DNA of 6,721 nt. It comes from an uncultured delta proteobacterium. Lineage in GTDB: Bacteria > Myxococcota_A > Polyangia > Polyangiales > Polyangiaceae. The stretch covers positions 1-6,721 of the forward strand of contig CAITLX010000152.1 of the NCBI GenBank assembly GCA_903893335.1, given 5' to 3'. The first letter of the stretch is position 1; every line of letters starts with the position of its first letter. Position numbers and translations under genes: made by a program. Below, in pieces: positions 1 to 6,321 of the stretch. The notes under the pieces are model-generated. The model did no database searches and was not told the DNA's origin. It was given only the letters and a program-made list of their open reading frames with translations.

Positions 1-727
1 CGAGCGCGCCGTCGTCGCCGAGCGCCGAGGCGCCGCCCCCCTCGAGCCAGGTCGTGAGCTCGGGCGGCACGGGCGCAGCGAGGCGCATCGGGCGCCGCGT
101 GCCCGGGTGCGGCAGCTCGAGCGCCGCGGCGTGCAGCAACAGGCGCGGCGCGGGCGCTCCGTCGTAGAGGCGGTCGCCGCCGAGCCGCGCGCCGCTCGCG
201 GCGATCTGCACGCGGATCTGGTGGGTGCGCCCCGTCTCGGGGCGAAGCTCGAGCAGCGAGCGCTCGCCGACGCGGCGCAGCACGCGAAAGCGCGTGACGG
301 CCTCCTGCCCGAGGCGCCCCGTGACGACGCGCATGCGCCCGCCGTCGCCCGGCGCGAGGCGGTGGCGCAGCGTCCCCTCGCGCGCCGTCACCGGCCATCC
401 GACGACCCCCGCGACGTACGTCTTCTTCGCGAGGCGCCCCTCGAAAGCGAGCGCGAGCCCGGCGTTCGCCTCGCGCCTGCGCGCGAACACGAGCACGCCC
501 GAGGTGTCGCGGTCGAGGCGCTGGTGGATGCCGAGGTAGACGCGCTCGGCCGGCACGCCGTCGCGCTCCTCGTACATGCGCGTCAGCCGCGTGACCATGT
601 CGTCGCGGCGCTCGGCGTCGGGCGCGTGCGTCGAGGCGAACGGCGGCTTGTCGACGGCGACGAGGTCGTCGTCCTCGTACAGGATGCGCGAGGGGGGAAA
701 CGCGGGCCAGAGCGAGCGGAGCGACAC
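1..727 (-). CDS. RluA-family RNA pseudouridine synthase (3' end beyond window)
   Basis: This enzyme should isomerise specific uridines in rRNA or tRNA to pseudouridine in the cytoplasm. I translated the minus strand directly. The protein opens with RILYEDDDLVAVDKPP (residues 14-29), the usual RluA/RluD-type entry strand. It has the catalytic block HQRLDRDTSG (68-77), in which Asp72 is the nucleophile, and the second family signature GRTHQIRVQ (166-174). The tail ending PMRLAAPVPPEL is where RluA-type proteins normally finish, so only a short C-terminus is probably missing; 242 codons are visible and no stop is reached. No S4 domain precedes the catalytic domain. GTG at 725-727 is the only good start in frame after the upstream stop, and no strong ribosome binding site is visible. 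It lies 48 nt behind the Mg2+ ATPase on the same strand and may be read through from it. Which uridine it modifies cannot be told from the sequence. Confidence 0.9.
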   Translation of the reverse strand, partial: MSLRSLWPAFPPSRILYEDDDLVAVDKPPFASTHAPDAERRDDMVTRLTRMYEERDGVPAERVYLGIHQRLDRDTSGVLVFARRREANAGLALAFEGRLAKKTYVAGVVGWPVTAREGTLRHRLAPGDGGRMRVVTGRLGQEAVTRFRVLRRVGERSLLELRPETGRTHQIRVQIAASGARLGGDRLYDGAPAPRLLLHAAALELPHPGTRRPMRLAAPVPPELTTWLEGGGASALGDDGAL

Positions 728-751
728 GGGAGCGCCACTCTGGCACGGGAC

Positions 752-776
752 GCCCGCGGGCGCGCGCGCCGCGGGC
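752..776 (-). repeat. 8-bp GC-only inverted repeat between the ATPase and the pseudouridine synthase
   Basis: GCCCGCGG (752-759) and CCGCGGGC (769-776) are perfect inverted copies around a 9-nt GC-alternating loop. The element starts at the last base of the ATPase stop codon on the minus strand and fills most of the 48-nt gap. A hairpin here would be very stable. No T-run follows it in the direction of transcription, so it is not a classical intrinsic terminator. It might protect the mRNA 3' end, partly terminate, or be a by-product of extreme GC content. Confidence 0.4.
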
Positions 777-3364
777 TAGATCCACCCTTTTCGCGCGAGC
801 CACGCCTTCACCGCCTGCGTGAGGGCGAAGTACGACGCGACCAGCAGCGCGAGCACCGGCCAGTAGAGCGTGGGCAGCCGCGCGAAGCCGAGCGTCGGCC
901 CGAGCGGCGAGAGCGGCAGCGCGAGCCCGACGAGCACCACCGCCGCGCCGCTGACGAGCAGCGGCCAGCTCGCGCGGCTCTGCACGAAGGGGAGCTTGCG
1001 CGTGCGGATGACGTGGATGACGAGCGTCTGGGTCACGAGCGACTCGACGAACCAACCCGTCTGGAACGTCGCGGCGTCGGCCACCGTGCGGCACCCGAAG
1101 ACGAACCACATCGCGCCGAACGTCGCGTAGTCGAAGATCGAGCTGATGGGCCCGAACAGCACGATGAAGCGCCGGATCTCGTCGATGGCCCAGGGGCGCG
1201 GGCGGGCGACCTGCTCGGCGTCGACCTCGTCGGTCGGGATGGCGACCTGCGAGAAGTCGTACAGCAGGTTGTTCGCGAGGATCTGCAAGGGCGCCATCGG
1301 CACGAAGGGGAGGAACGCGCTCGCGCCGATGACGCTGAGCATGTTGCCGAAGTTCGAGCTCGCCCCCATGCGCACGTACTTGAGGATGTTCGCGAAGACC
1401 TTGCGCCCCTCGCGCACGCCCTCCTCGAGCACCATCAGGTTCTTCTCGAGCAGGACGATGTCGGCCGACTCCTTGGCGATGTCGACGGCCGAGTCGACCG
1501 AGATGCCCACGTCGGCGGCGCGCAGCGCCGGAGCGTCGTTGATGCCGTCGCCGAGGAACCCGACGACGTGCCCCGCCGCGCGCAGCGTCTCGACGATGCG
1601 CTTCTTGTGCGCGGGCGACAGGTGCGCGAACACCACGTGCCGCTCGGCGGCCAGGGCGAGCTCCGCGTCGCTCATCGCGTCGATCGCGGTGCCGACCAGC
1701 GCCTCGTCCGCCTCGAGCCCCACGTCGCGGCACACCTTGCGCGACACCAGCTCGTTGTCGCCCGTGAGGATCTTGACGCGGACGCCGCCGGCGGCGAGCG
1801 CGGCGAGCGCGGGGCGCGCCGAGTCCTTCGGAGGGTCGAGGAACGCGACGTAGCCCTTGAGCACCAGCCCCTGCTCATCGTCGCGCGTGCAGGTCGTCTG
1901 CGCGCCGATCTCCTTGGACGCCACGGCGAGCACGCGGAAGCCGTCCCCGGCGAGGCGCCGGTACGCGGCGCGGATCTCGGAGGCCAGCGCGGGCTCGACC
2001 GGCAGCGTCTCGCCAGCGCGCTCGAAGTGCGTGCAGCGCGCGAGCACCGCGTCGACGTCCCCCTTGGTGAGGACGCGGTGCGCGCCGTCCTGCGAGCGGA
2101 TCGCGACGGACATCATCTTGCGCGAGAAGTCGAACGGGATCTCGTCGAGCTTCTGGTAGGGCGTCTCGGAGACGTGCGCGTGCAGGTGCGCGTGCGCGAG
2201 CGTCGCGCGGTCGAGCACGTTGCGCAGCCCCGTCTGGTAGTGGCTGACGAGGAACGCGGCGAGCAGCACCGCCTCGCTCTCCTCGCCCGCGACGTCGCAG
2301 TGGTACTGGAGGATGACGCGATCGAGCGTGAGCGTCCCGGTCTTGTCCGTGCAGAGCACGTCCATCGCGCCGAGGTTCTGGATGGCGTCGAGGCGCTTGA
2401 CGATGACCTTCTTCTTCGACATCTCGAGCGCGCCGCGCGAGAGGCACACCGACACGATCATCGGCAGCATCTCGGGGGTCAGGCCGACCGCGACGGCGAG
2501 CGCGAAGAAGAACGCCCCCTTCCAGTCGTGCTTGGTCAGCCCGTTGACGACGAACACGACCGGCACGAGCACGCCGATGATGCGGATCATCAGCCAGGTG
2601 AAGCGGTCGATGCCGCGGTCGAAGCTCGTCGCGACCGCGGGCTCGCCGAGGCTCTCGGCCATCGTGCCGAGGTAGGTCCGCGCGCCGGTCTCGACCACGA
2701 CGGCGGTGCCGGTGCCGCTCGCGACGCTGGTGCCGAGGAAGCAGAGGTCCGAGAGGTCGAGCGGCGCGCGATCGGGCGCGAGGTCGACGACGTCGTACTT
2801 CTCGACCGGCAGCGACTCGCCCGTCAGCGTCCCCTGCGCGACGAAGAGGTCCTTGCTCGACAGCAGCCGCACGTCGCCGGGGATCATGTCCCCCGCCGCA
2901 AGCTCCACGACGTCGCCCGGCACCAGATCGCGCAGCGGGCGCTCGACCGCCGCGCCGTCGCGCAGCACCGTCGCGGTCACGCGGATCATCGCCTCGAGCG
3001 CCGCGGCGGCGGCGCTGGCGCGCGACTCCTGCACGAAGCGCAGCGCGACGCCGAGCACGATCATGACGAGCATCACGACCGCCGCGCGCGCGTCGCCCGT
3101 CGCCGCCGAGACGACGGCGAGCACGAACAGCAGCGCGACCAGCGGGTTGGTCGCGGCGCCGAGCAGCGCCCGCCAGCGCGAGCGGCGCTGGGACGCCTCC
3201 ACCTGGTTGGGGCCATGCTCCGCGAGGCGCGCGGCGGCCTCCGCCGAGGTCAGCCCCCGCGGCGTCGTCGCGAGGGTGGCGAGCACCGCGCCGTGGTCGT
3301 CCCGCGCCGCTCGCAGCAGCGCCGGCGAGAGGCGGATGGTGGCGGGGCGGGGTGCTGGGCTCAT
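776..3364 (-). CDS. mgtA: Magnesium-translocating P-type ATPase (MgtA/MgtB family, P3B)
   Basis: This inner-membrane pump uses ATP to import Mg2+. Residue numbers count from the longest possible start, at 3559 (927 codons). The actuator motif TGES is at 246-249, the intramembrane LTPEMLP at 360-366, the phosphorylation site DKTGTLT at 405-411 (Asp405), KILTGD at 596-601 and the hinge GDGINDAP at 670-677. NLLYDFSQVAIP (764-775) is characteristic of MgtA rather than Ca2+ or heavy-metal pumps. About ten membrane segments can be drawn: near 131-155, 159-179, 322-341, 349-373, 734-755, 758-775, 797-821, 836-853, 865-887 and 898-917. Homology to known MgtA begins near residue 78. I therefore prefer the ATG at 3362-3364 (codon 66, giving 862 aa); other in-frame ATGs are at 3424 and 3559, and none has a clear ribosome binding site. 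The gene is divergent from the chemosensory operon. The family call is firm; the start is not. Confidence 0.93.
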   Translation of the reverse strand: MSPAPRPATIRLSPALLRAARDDHGAVLATLATTPRGLTSAEAAARLAEHGPNQVEASQRRSRWRALLGAATNPLVALLFVLAVVSAATGDARAAVVMLVMIVLGVALRFVQESRASAAAAALEAMIRVTATVLRDGAAVERPLRDLVPGDVVELAAGDMIPGDVRLLSSKDLFVAQGTLTGESLPVEKYDVVDLAPDRAPLDLSDLCFLGTSVASGTGTAVVVETGARTYLGTMAESLGEPAVATSFDRGIDRFTWLMIRIIGVLVPVVFVVNGLTKHDWKGAFFFALAVAVGLTPEMLPMIVSVCLSRGALEMSKKKVIVKRLDAIQNLGAMDVLCTDKTGTLTLDRVILQYHCDVAGEESEAVLLAAFLVSHYQTGLRNVLDRATLAHAHLHAHVSETPYQKLDEIPFDFSRKMMSVAIRSQDGAHRVLTKGDVDAVLARCTHFERAGETLPVEPALASEIRAAYRRLAGDGFRVLAVASKEIGAQTTCTRDDEQGLVLKGYVAFLDPPKDSARPALAALAAGGVRVKILTGDNELVSRKVCRDVGLEADEALVGTAIDAMSDAELALAAERHVVFAHLSPAHKKRIVETLRAAGHVVGFLGDGINDAPALRAADVGISVDSAVDIAKESADIVLLEKNLMVLEEGVREGRKVFANILKYVRMGASSNFGNMLSVIGASAFLPFVPMAPLQILANNLLYDFSQVAIPTDEVDAEQVARPRPWAIDEIRRFIVLFGPISSIFDYATFGAMWFVFGCRTVADAATFQTGWFVESLVTQTLVIHVIRTRKLPFVQSRASWPLLVSGAAVVLVGLALPLSPLGPTLGFARLPTLYWPVLALLVASYFALTQAVKAWLARKGWI

Positions 3365-3463
3365 GCGGACGGCCGGGGACGACCGCGCCGCGCGTCCGGG
3401 GGGCGGCCTTTCGAGCGCGATCATGCCTGGCGGCTCGGAGCCTGTCGACGCGGCGGCCACGAG

Positions 3464-3485
3464 CGGCTCGCCGGCGCCCGAGCCG
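3464..3485 (-). repeat. 7-bp hairpin with an alternative upstream-arm copy, possible mgtA leader element
   Basis: CGGCTCG (3464-3470) and CGAGCCG (3479-3485) are perfect inverted copies around an 8-nt loop. A second copy of CGGCTCG lies at 3431-3437, so the 3479-3485 arm could pair with either one. In an mgtA transcript starting upstream of 3485 these would be mutually exclusive stems. Seven-base matches are not rare in DNA this GC-rich, so function is speculation. Confidence 0.3.
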
Positions 3486-3500
3486 GGCGGCACGAGCAAG

Positions 3501-3534
3501 TCGGCAGTATCGGCATTTACAGCCGAAGGGCCGA
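3501..3534. promoter_or_regulatory. Nested double inverted repeat, possible operator
   Basis: Two copies of TCGGC (3501-3505, 3510-3514) face two copies of GCCGA (3522-3526, 3530-3534). The inner and outer pairs share nearly the same centre, at 3517-3518. The loop is ATTTACA, and the spacers are 4 nt on one side and 3 nt on the other. It ends 11 bp before the candidate -35 box of the chemosensory operon, a typical position for an activator or shared repressor site. It could also fold as an RNA stem with one internal loop in an mgtA leader. The regulator is unknown. Confidence 0.45.
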
Positions 3535-3545
3535 ACGACACATCC

Positions 3546-3573
3546 TTGAAACAATCCATCGATACGGTACAAC
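3546..3573 (+). promoter_or_regulatory. Candidate sigma70-type promoter for the chemosensory operon
   Basis: TTGAAA (3546-3551, five of six consensus positions) is followed after 16 bp by TACAAC (3568-3573, four of six). Transcription would then begin about 7-8 bp after the -10 box, near 3580-3581, almost at the cheW ATG at 3583. This agrees with the lack of any Shine-Dalgarno sequence before that ATG and suggests a leaderless or nearly leaderless mRNA. It is a visual match only. Confidence 0.35.
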
Positions 3574-3582
3574 CCGCCAGCG

Positions 3583-4098
3583 ATGCTCGAGCACGCCTCT
3601 CCCCAGTCGGTCCCGCCGACGGACCGCGCCTCCGCGGCCGCGCGGACGCTGCTCGTCTTCACCGTCGCGCAGCAGCGCTACGCGCTCGGTGCCGACGACG
3701 TGGTCGAGATCCTGCGCGCCGTCGCCATCGCGCGGCTCCCCTCGGCGCCGCCTGCGGTCGAGGGGCTCGTCAACGTGCGCGGCGCGCTCGTCGCGGTGCT
3801 CGACGTGCGGGTGCGATTCGGCCTGCCGGCCAAGCCGGTCGAGCCGAGCGACCGCTTCGTGCTCGCGCGCTCGCGCGGCCGGGTCGTCGCGCTGCGCGTC
3901 GACGAGGTGCACGAGCTCGCCGAGGTGCCGGTCGCCGACCTCGACTCGACGCGCGACGTCGTCCCGGCGGCGGCTCACGTCGCGGGCGTCGCGAAGCTCC
4001 CCGACGGCCTCGTCTACCTCTACGATCTCCCCGCCTTCCTCTCGCACGCCGACTTCGTGGCGCTCGACGCCGCCGTCGGCGCAGGGGGGGCGACGTGA
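3583..4098 (+). CDS. cheW: CheW-type chemotaxis coupling protein (first copy)
   Basis: This 171-residue cytoplasmic adaptor should bridge chemoreceptors and the P5 domain of a CheA kinase. After about 20 disordered residues, a single CheW domain fills the protein. RTLLVFTVAQQRYALGADDV (21-40) forms the first strands, with VVEILRAV next. GLVNVRGALVAVLDVRVRFG (61-80) is the family hallmark, with Arg66 in the NVRG turn. The ending VYLYDLPAFL (144-153) matches the usual ILDLxxLL close. Length is normal for a stand-alone CheW. ATG at 3583 is the only plausible start, because an in-frame stop lies at 3547-3549 and no other start codon precedes the domain. No Shine-Dalgarno is visible, so it may be translated from a leaderless message. 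It is the first gene of the operon, and its stop overlaps the cheR start by 4 bp. A run of seven G (4084-4090) sits in its last codons. Confidence 0.92.
   Translation: MLEHASPQSVPPTDRASAAARTLLVFTVAQQRYALGADDVVEILRAVAIARLPSAPPAVEGLVNVRGALVAVLDVRVRFGLPAKPVEPSDRFVLARSRGRVVALRVDEVHELAEVPVADLDSTRDVVPAAAHVAGVAKLPDGLVYLYDLPAFLSHADFVALDAAVGAGGAT
4084..4090 (+). other. G7 run at the cheW/cheR overlap, Shine-Dalgarno-like and possibly slippery
   Basis: Seven consecutive G lie four bases before the cheR GTG (4095-4097). The run can serve as a G-rich ribosome binding site for reinitiation at the overlap. It is also a homopolymer where polymerase or ribosome could slip. A -1 slip would move from the cheW frame straight into the open cheR frame. 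Confidence 0.4.
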
Positions 4099-5720
4099 GC
4101 GCCGCCGCCCACCACGCCCCGACCGAGGGGCTGCTCGACGGCCTCGCGGGGCTGCTCGCCGCCCACACGGGCGTGCACCGCCCGCACGCCAGCGCGCTCG
4201 GCCTGCTCTCGCACGCGCGCCGCGCGATGGCGGGGCGTGGCCTGACCGACCCGCGCGCCTACCTCGAGCTGCTGCGCGCCGACGCGGCGGCGCTCGACGA
4301 GCTGGTCGCCGACTACGTCATCGGCGAGACCTACTTCCTGCGCGACCCGGCGCAGTGGGACGCCGTCCGCAGCGTGGTGCTGCCCGATCTGCTCGGGCGA
4401 CGCCCCGAGGGCCACGAGCTGCGCGCCTGGAGCGCCGGCTGCGCGACCGGCGAGGAGGCCTACACCCTCGCCATCGTGCTCGACGAGGCGCACCTCGGCG
4501 CGCGCTCGCGCATCCTCGCCACCGACGTGTCGCGCGCCTCGCTCGCGCGCGCGGCCCACGCGACCTACGGGCGCTGGTCGCTGCGCGGGGTGCCGCGCTC
4601 GGTGGTCGCGCGGCACTTCGTCCCGCAGGGCGATCGCGTCGTGCTGCGCGAGCACCTGCGCGCCCGCGTCGAGCTCCGCCCCCACAACCTGGTGCGCGAC
4701 GCCTACCCGTGCCGGCGCCTCGGCGCGCACGACCTCGACCTCATCGTGTGCCGCAACGTGCTCATCTACTTCGACGCGCACGACATCCGGCACGTCACGC
4801 GCAAGCTCGTCGACTCGCTCGCCCCGGGAGGCTGGCTCGTGCTCGGCGCCTGCGACACGCCCCCCGCGAGCGATCTGCCGCTCGAGTCGTTCGTCACCCC
4901 CGGCGGGCTGATCTACCGGCGCACCGACGCGGCGCACGAGCCCGCCGAGAGCTCGCGCGTCCAGCGCCTCCCCCGATCGGGCACCCGGGTAGCGGTCGGG
5001 CGCGCGTTCGCGCCGGTCGCTGCGCCGCCTACCGCGTTCGAGCCTGTCGCTTCGCCCGCTGCGTGGCTCGAGCCCGTCGCGGCGCCGTCGGCCGCGTTCC
5101 AGCCAGTCCCAGCGCCTGCGGCTCCCGCCACCCAGGTGGCCGACGTGGCGAGCGACGCCGCCCCGCCTCCGGCATCGGCGACGCTCGCGACCACGCCCGA
5201 CTCCGCTCGGCCGGCGCACGCCGACACGCTCGACGCCGCGCGCGCGGCGCTCGCGCAGGGCGAGCCCGAGCGGGCCATCGCGCTCGCGGGCAAGCTGCCG
5301 CACGTACCCGAGGCCGCCGTGCTCTGCGTGCGCGCCACGGCCAACCACGCGGGCAGCGCCGACGCCATCGCCACCTGCGCCCTCGCGCTCGACGCGCACC
5401 CCACCTGCGCGGAGCTCTGGTTCTTGCGCGGCGTGCTCCAGCTCGACCAGGGGGACGCCGGCGCAGCGCACGACGCGCTCTCGCGCGTGCTCTACCTCGA
5501 CCGCTCCGTGCCGCTCGCCCACTTCGCGCTCGGCCTCGTGCACCTCGTGCGCGGCCAGGTCGGGGCTGCGCGCAAGGCCTACGCCCGGGCGCGCGACCTC
5601 GCCGCCGCGGCGCCGGCCGACGCCCCGCTCGCGTTCGGCGAGGGGGAGCTCTCGGGGGGGCTGCGCGAGTCCGCCGAGGCCGAGCTCGCTCTGCTCGGCC
5701 CCGACCCGGAGGTCGCATGA
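4095..5720 (+). CDS. cheR: CheR-type receptor methyltransferase with C-terminal TPR domain
   Basis: The protein (541 aa) should transfer methyl groups from S-adenosylmethionine to glutamates of the downstream chemoreceptor, setting adaptation. An N-terminal helical CheR domain (about 10-75) leads into ETYFLRDP (78-85). The SAM-binding motif AWSAGCATGEEAYTLA is at 111-126, ILATDVSRASL at 140-150 and VCRNVLIYFD at 218-227. A Pro/Ala-rich linker (about 280-375) holds four 10-residue repeats. At least three to four TPR-like helix pairs follow (about 377-505; the clearest are 439-472 and 473-506). Plain CheR is about 280 aa; CheR-TPR fusions are known from WspC and FrzF. The start is GTG at 4095, overlapping the cheW stop as GTGA, with a G7 run upstream; no ATG fits the domain start. 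The end overlaps the next gene as ATGA. TPRs probably replace pentapeptide tethering as the means of docking (inference). Confidence 0.93.
   Translation: MSAAAHHAPTEGLLDGLAGLLAAHTGVHRPHASALGLLSHARRAMAGRGLTDPRAYLELLRADAAALDELVADYVIGETYFLRDPAQWDAVRSVVLPDLLGRRPEGHELRAWSAGCATGEEAYTLAIVLDEAHLGARSRILATDVSRASLARAAHATYGRWSLRGVPRSVVARHFVPQGDRVVLREHLRARVELRPHNLVRDAYPCRRLGAHDLDLIVCRNVLIYFDAHDIRHVTRKLVDSLAPGGWLVLGACDTPPASDLPLESFVTPGGLIYRRTDAAHEPAESSRVQRLPRSGTRVAVGRAFAPVAAPPTAFEPVASPAAWLEPVAAPSAAFQPVPAPAAPATQVADVASDAAPPPASATLATTPDSARPAHADTLDAARAALAQGEPERAIALAGKLPHVPEAAVLCVRATANHAGSADAIATCALALDAHPTCAELWFLRGVLQLDQGDAGAAHDALSRVLYLDRSVPLAHFALGLVHLVRGQVGAARKAYARARDLAAAAPADAPLAFGEGELSGGLRESAEAELALLGPDPEVA
5007..5126 (+). 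repeat. Four tandem 30-bp repeats encoding a Pro/Ala linker in CheR
   Basis: The repeat units are FAPVAAPPTA (5007-5036), FEPVASPAAW (5037-5066), LEPVAAPSAA (5067-5096) and FQPVPAPAAP (5097-5126). The shared pattern is an aromatic or Leu, one variable residue, then Pro-Val and a Pro/Ala tail. The period is exactly ten residues. The repeats lie between the methyltransferase domain and the TPR domain, so they act as an extended spacer. The DNA has diverged between units, so the duplication is not very recent. Confidence 0.8.
5654..5660 (+). other. G7 run near the 3' end of cheR in slippery register
   Basis: Seven G lie in cheR as the last base of a TCG codon followed by two GGG codons. This is the G GGG GGG arrangement that allows both tRNAs to re-pair after a -1 slip. 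The -1 frame stays open into the second cheW, 57 bp downstream. No downstream pseudoknot was verified. Confidence 0.3.
5708..5712 (+). promoter_or_regulatory. Ribosome binding site of the second cheW
   Basis: GGAGG lies four bases before the ATG at 5717-5719 and inside the end of cheR. It supports the ATG that overlaps the cheR stop as ATGA and points to coupled translation. Confidence 0.7.
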
Positions 5721-6307
5721 GCCGCCCCACGCGCAGCCGCGAGCCGCGGGCGACGGTGACGACCACCGAGTCGAGCGACGCCGCAGCCGACCGCGCGCTG
5801 CTCACCGAGCGCGCGGCAGCTCTCGCGGTGGCCGGTGGGCGCTCGGGCGCGGCGCGCAACGTCGTGCAGGTGGCGGCGTTCACGCTCGCCAGCGAGCGGT
5901 ACGCGGTCGAGGTCGGCTTCGTGCGCGAGGTCGTGCGCCTCGCCGAGCTCACGCTGGTGCCGGGCACCCCCGACTTCGTGATGGGGCTCACCACCCTGCG
6001 CGGCGAGGTGCTCGCCATCTTCGACCTGCGCCGCCTGCTCGGCGTCCCGGTCCGCGGCGTGACCGACCTCTCGCGCGTCGTCGTGCTCGGCGCCGAGCGC
6101 GCCGAGTTCGGCGTGCTCGCCGACACCATCATCGGCCTGGTCGACCTCGACGTCGGCGAGGTGCTCGAGCCCGCCGCGAGCCTGGTCGGCCGCGGCAGGT
6201 CGCTCGTGCGCGGCGTCACGCGCGACGCCCTGGTGCTGCTCGACGGAGCGGCGCTGCTGGGCGATTCCAGTCTCTACATCGAACAACGCACGGAAACGGC
6301 GACGTAG
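5717..6307 (+). CDS. cheW: CheW-type chemotaxis coupling protein (second copy, N-terminal extension)
   Basis: This is a second 196-residue CheW-domain adaptor that should join receptor and CheA kinase. About 48 extra residues come first, including a predicted helix ALLTERAAALAVAG (27-40) that is absent from the first copy. The CheW domain starts at VVQVAAFTLASERYAVEVGF (49-68), has the hallmark GLTTLRGEVLAIFDLRRLLG (90-109) with Arg95 in the TLRG turn, and ends with ALVLLDGAALLG (181-192). The two CheWs differ in most residues outside the hallmark, so this is not a recent duplication and they may bind different partners. The start ATG overlaps the cheR stop and has a GGAGG four bases upstream. 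The pair flanks cheR just as wspB and wspD flank wspC. Whether this one retains both receptor and kinase contacts cannot be judged here. Confidence 0.91.
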   Translation: MSRPTRSREPRATVTTTESSDAAADRALLTERAAALAVAGGRSGAARNVVQVAAFTLASERYAVEVGFVREVVRLAELTLVPGTPDFVMGLTTLRGEVLAIFDLRRLLGVPVRGVTDLSRVVVLGAERAEFGVLADTIIGLVDLDVGEVLEPAASLVGRGRSLVRGVTRDALVLLDGAALLGDSSLYIEQRTETAT

Positions 6308-6309
6308 GC

Positions 6310-6313
6310 GGAG
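6310..6313 (+). promoter_or_regulatory. Ribosome binding site of the chemoreceptor gene
   Basis: GGAG sits eight bases before the ATG at 6322, within the 14-nt gap after the second cheW. It supports that ATG as the true start and leaves no room for a separate promoter. Confidence 0.65.
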
Positions 6314-6321
6314 CGAACACC

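Larger units (their letters stand above)
3365..3582. promoter_or_regulatory. Divergent control region between mgtA and the chemosensory operon
   Basis: This stretch lies between the preferred mgtA start and the cheW start. The part from about 3501 to 3575 is clearly richer in A/T than its surroundings, as expected for promoter DNA. It contains the nested dyad at 3501-3534, a possible promoter at 3546-3573 and the hairpin at 3464-3485. An mgtA-frame reading stays open through it up to the ATG at 3559. If that start were used, only 23 bp would separate the two divergent genes and every control element would sit inside coding sequence. No confident mgtA promoter could be placed. Confidence 0.5.

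Noticed and set aside
3501..3534. Reading the nested dyad as an intrinsic terminator
   Set aside because: It lies between divergent gene starts, so nothing needs to terminate there, and no T-run follows on either strand.
1875..3662. A 595-codon minus-strand frame overlapping the pump
   Set aside because: It is a shifted reading of the ATPase, of low complexity (Arg/Ala), with no motifs; the overlapping frame has every P-type ATPase signature.
2706..4094. N-terminal extension of the CheR frame upstream of 4095
   Set aside because: The frame is open but runs through the antisense of mgtA and through cheW1 in the wrong frame. CheR homology begins just after the GTG at 4095.
5007..5126. Treating the CheR linker repeats as a CRISPR-like or mobile element
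   Set aside because: The units are contiguous, lack spacers, keep the reading frame and are conserved at protein rather than DNA level.
4020..5543. A 507-codon minus-strand frame opposite cheR
   Set aside because: It is a mirror of the GC-biased cheR codons, rich in Arg, Gly and Val with no recognisable motif, while the plus strand carries clear CheR and TPR motifs.
107..6307. A 2066-codon plus-strand open frame crossing the whole window
   Set aside because: Only its last 196 codons (from 5717) are a real gene. The rest is antisense to the pump or in the wrong frame of cheW and cheR, and is Arg/Ala-rich without any domain. It stays open because stop codons are rare in such GC-rich DNA.
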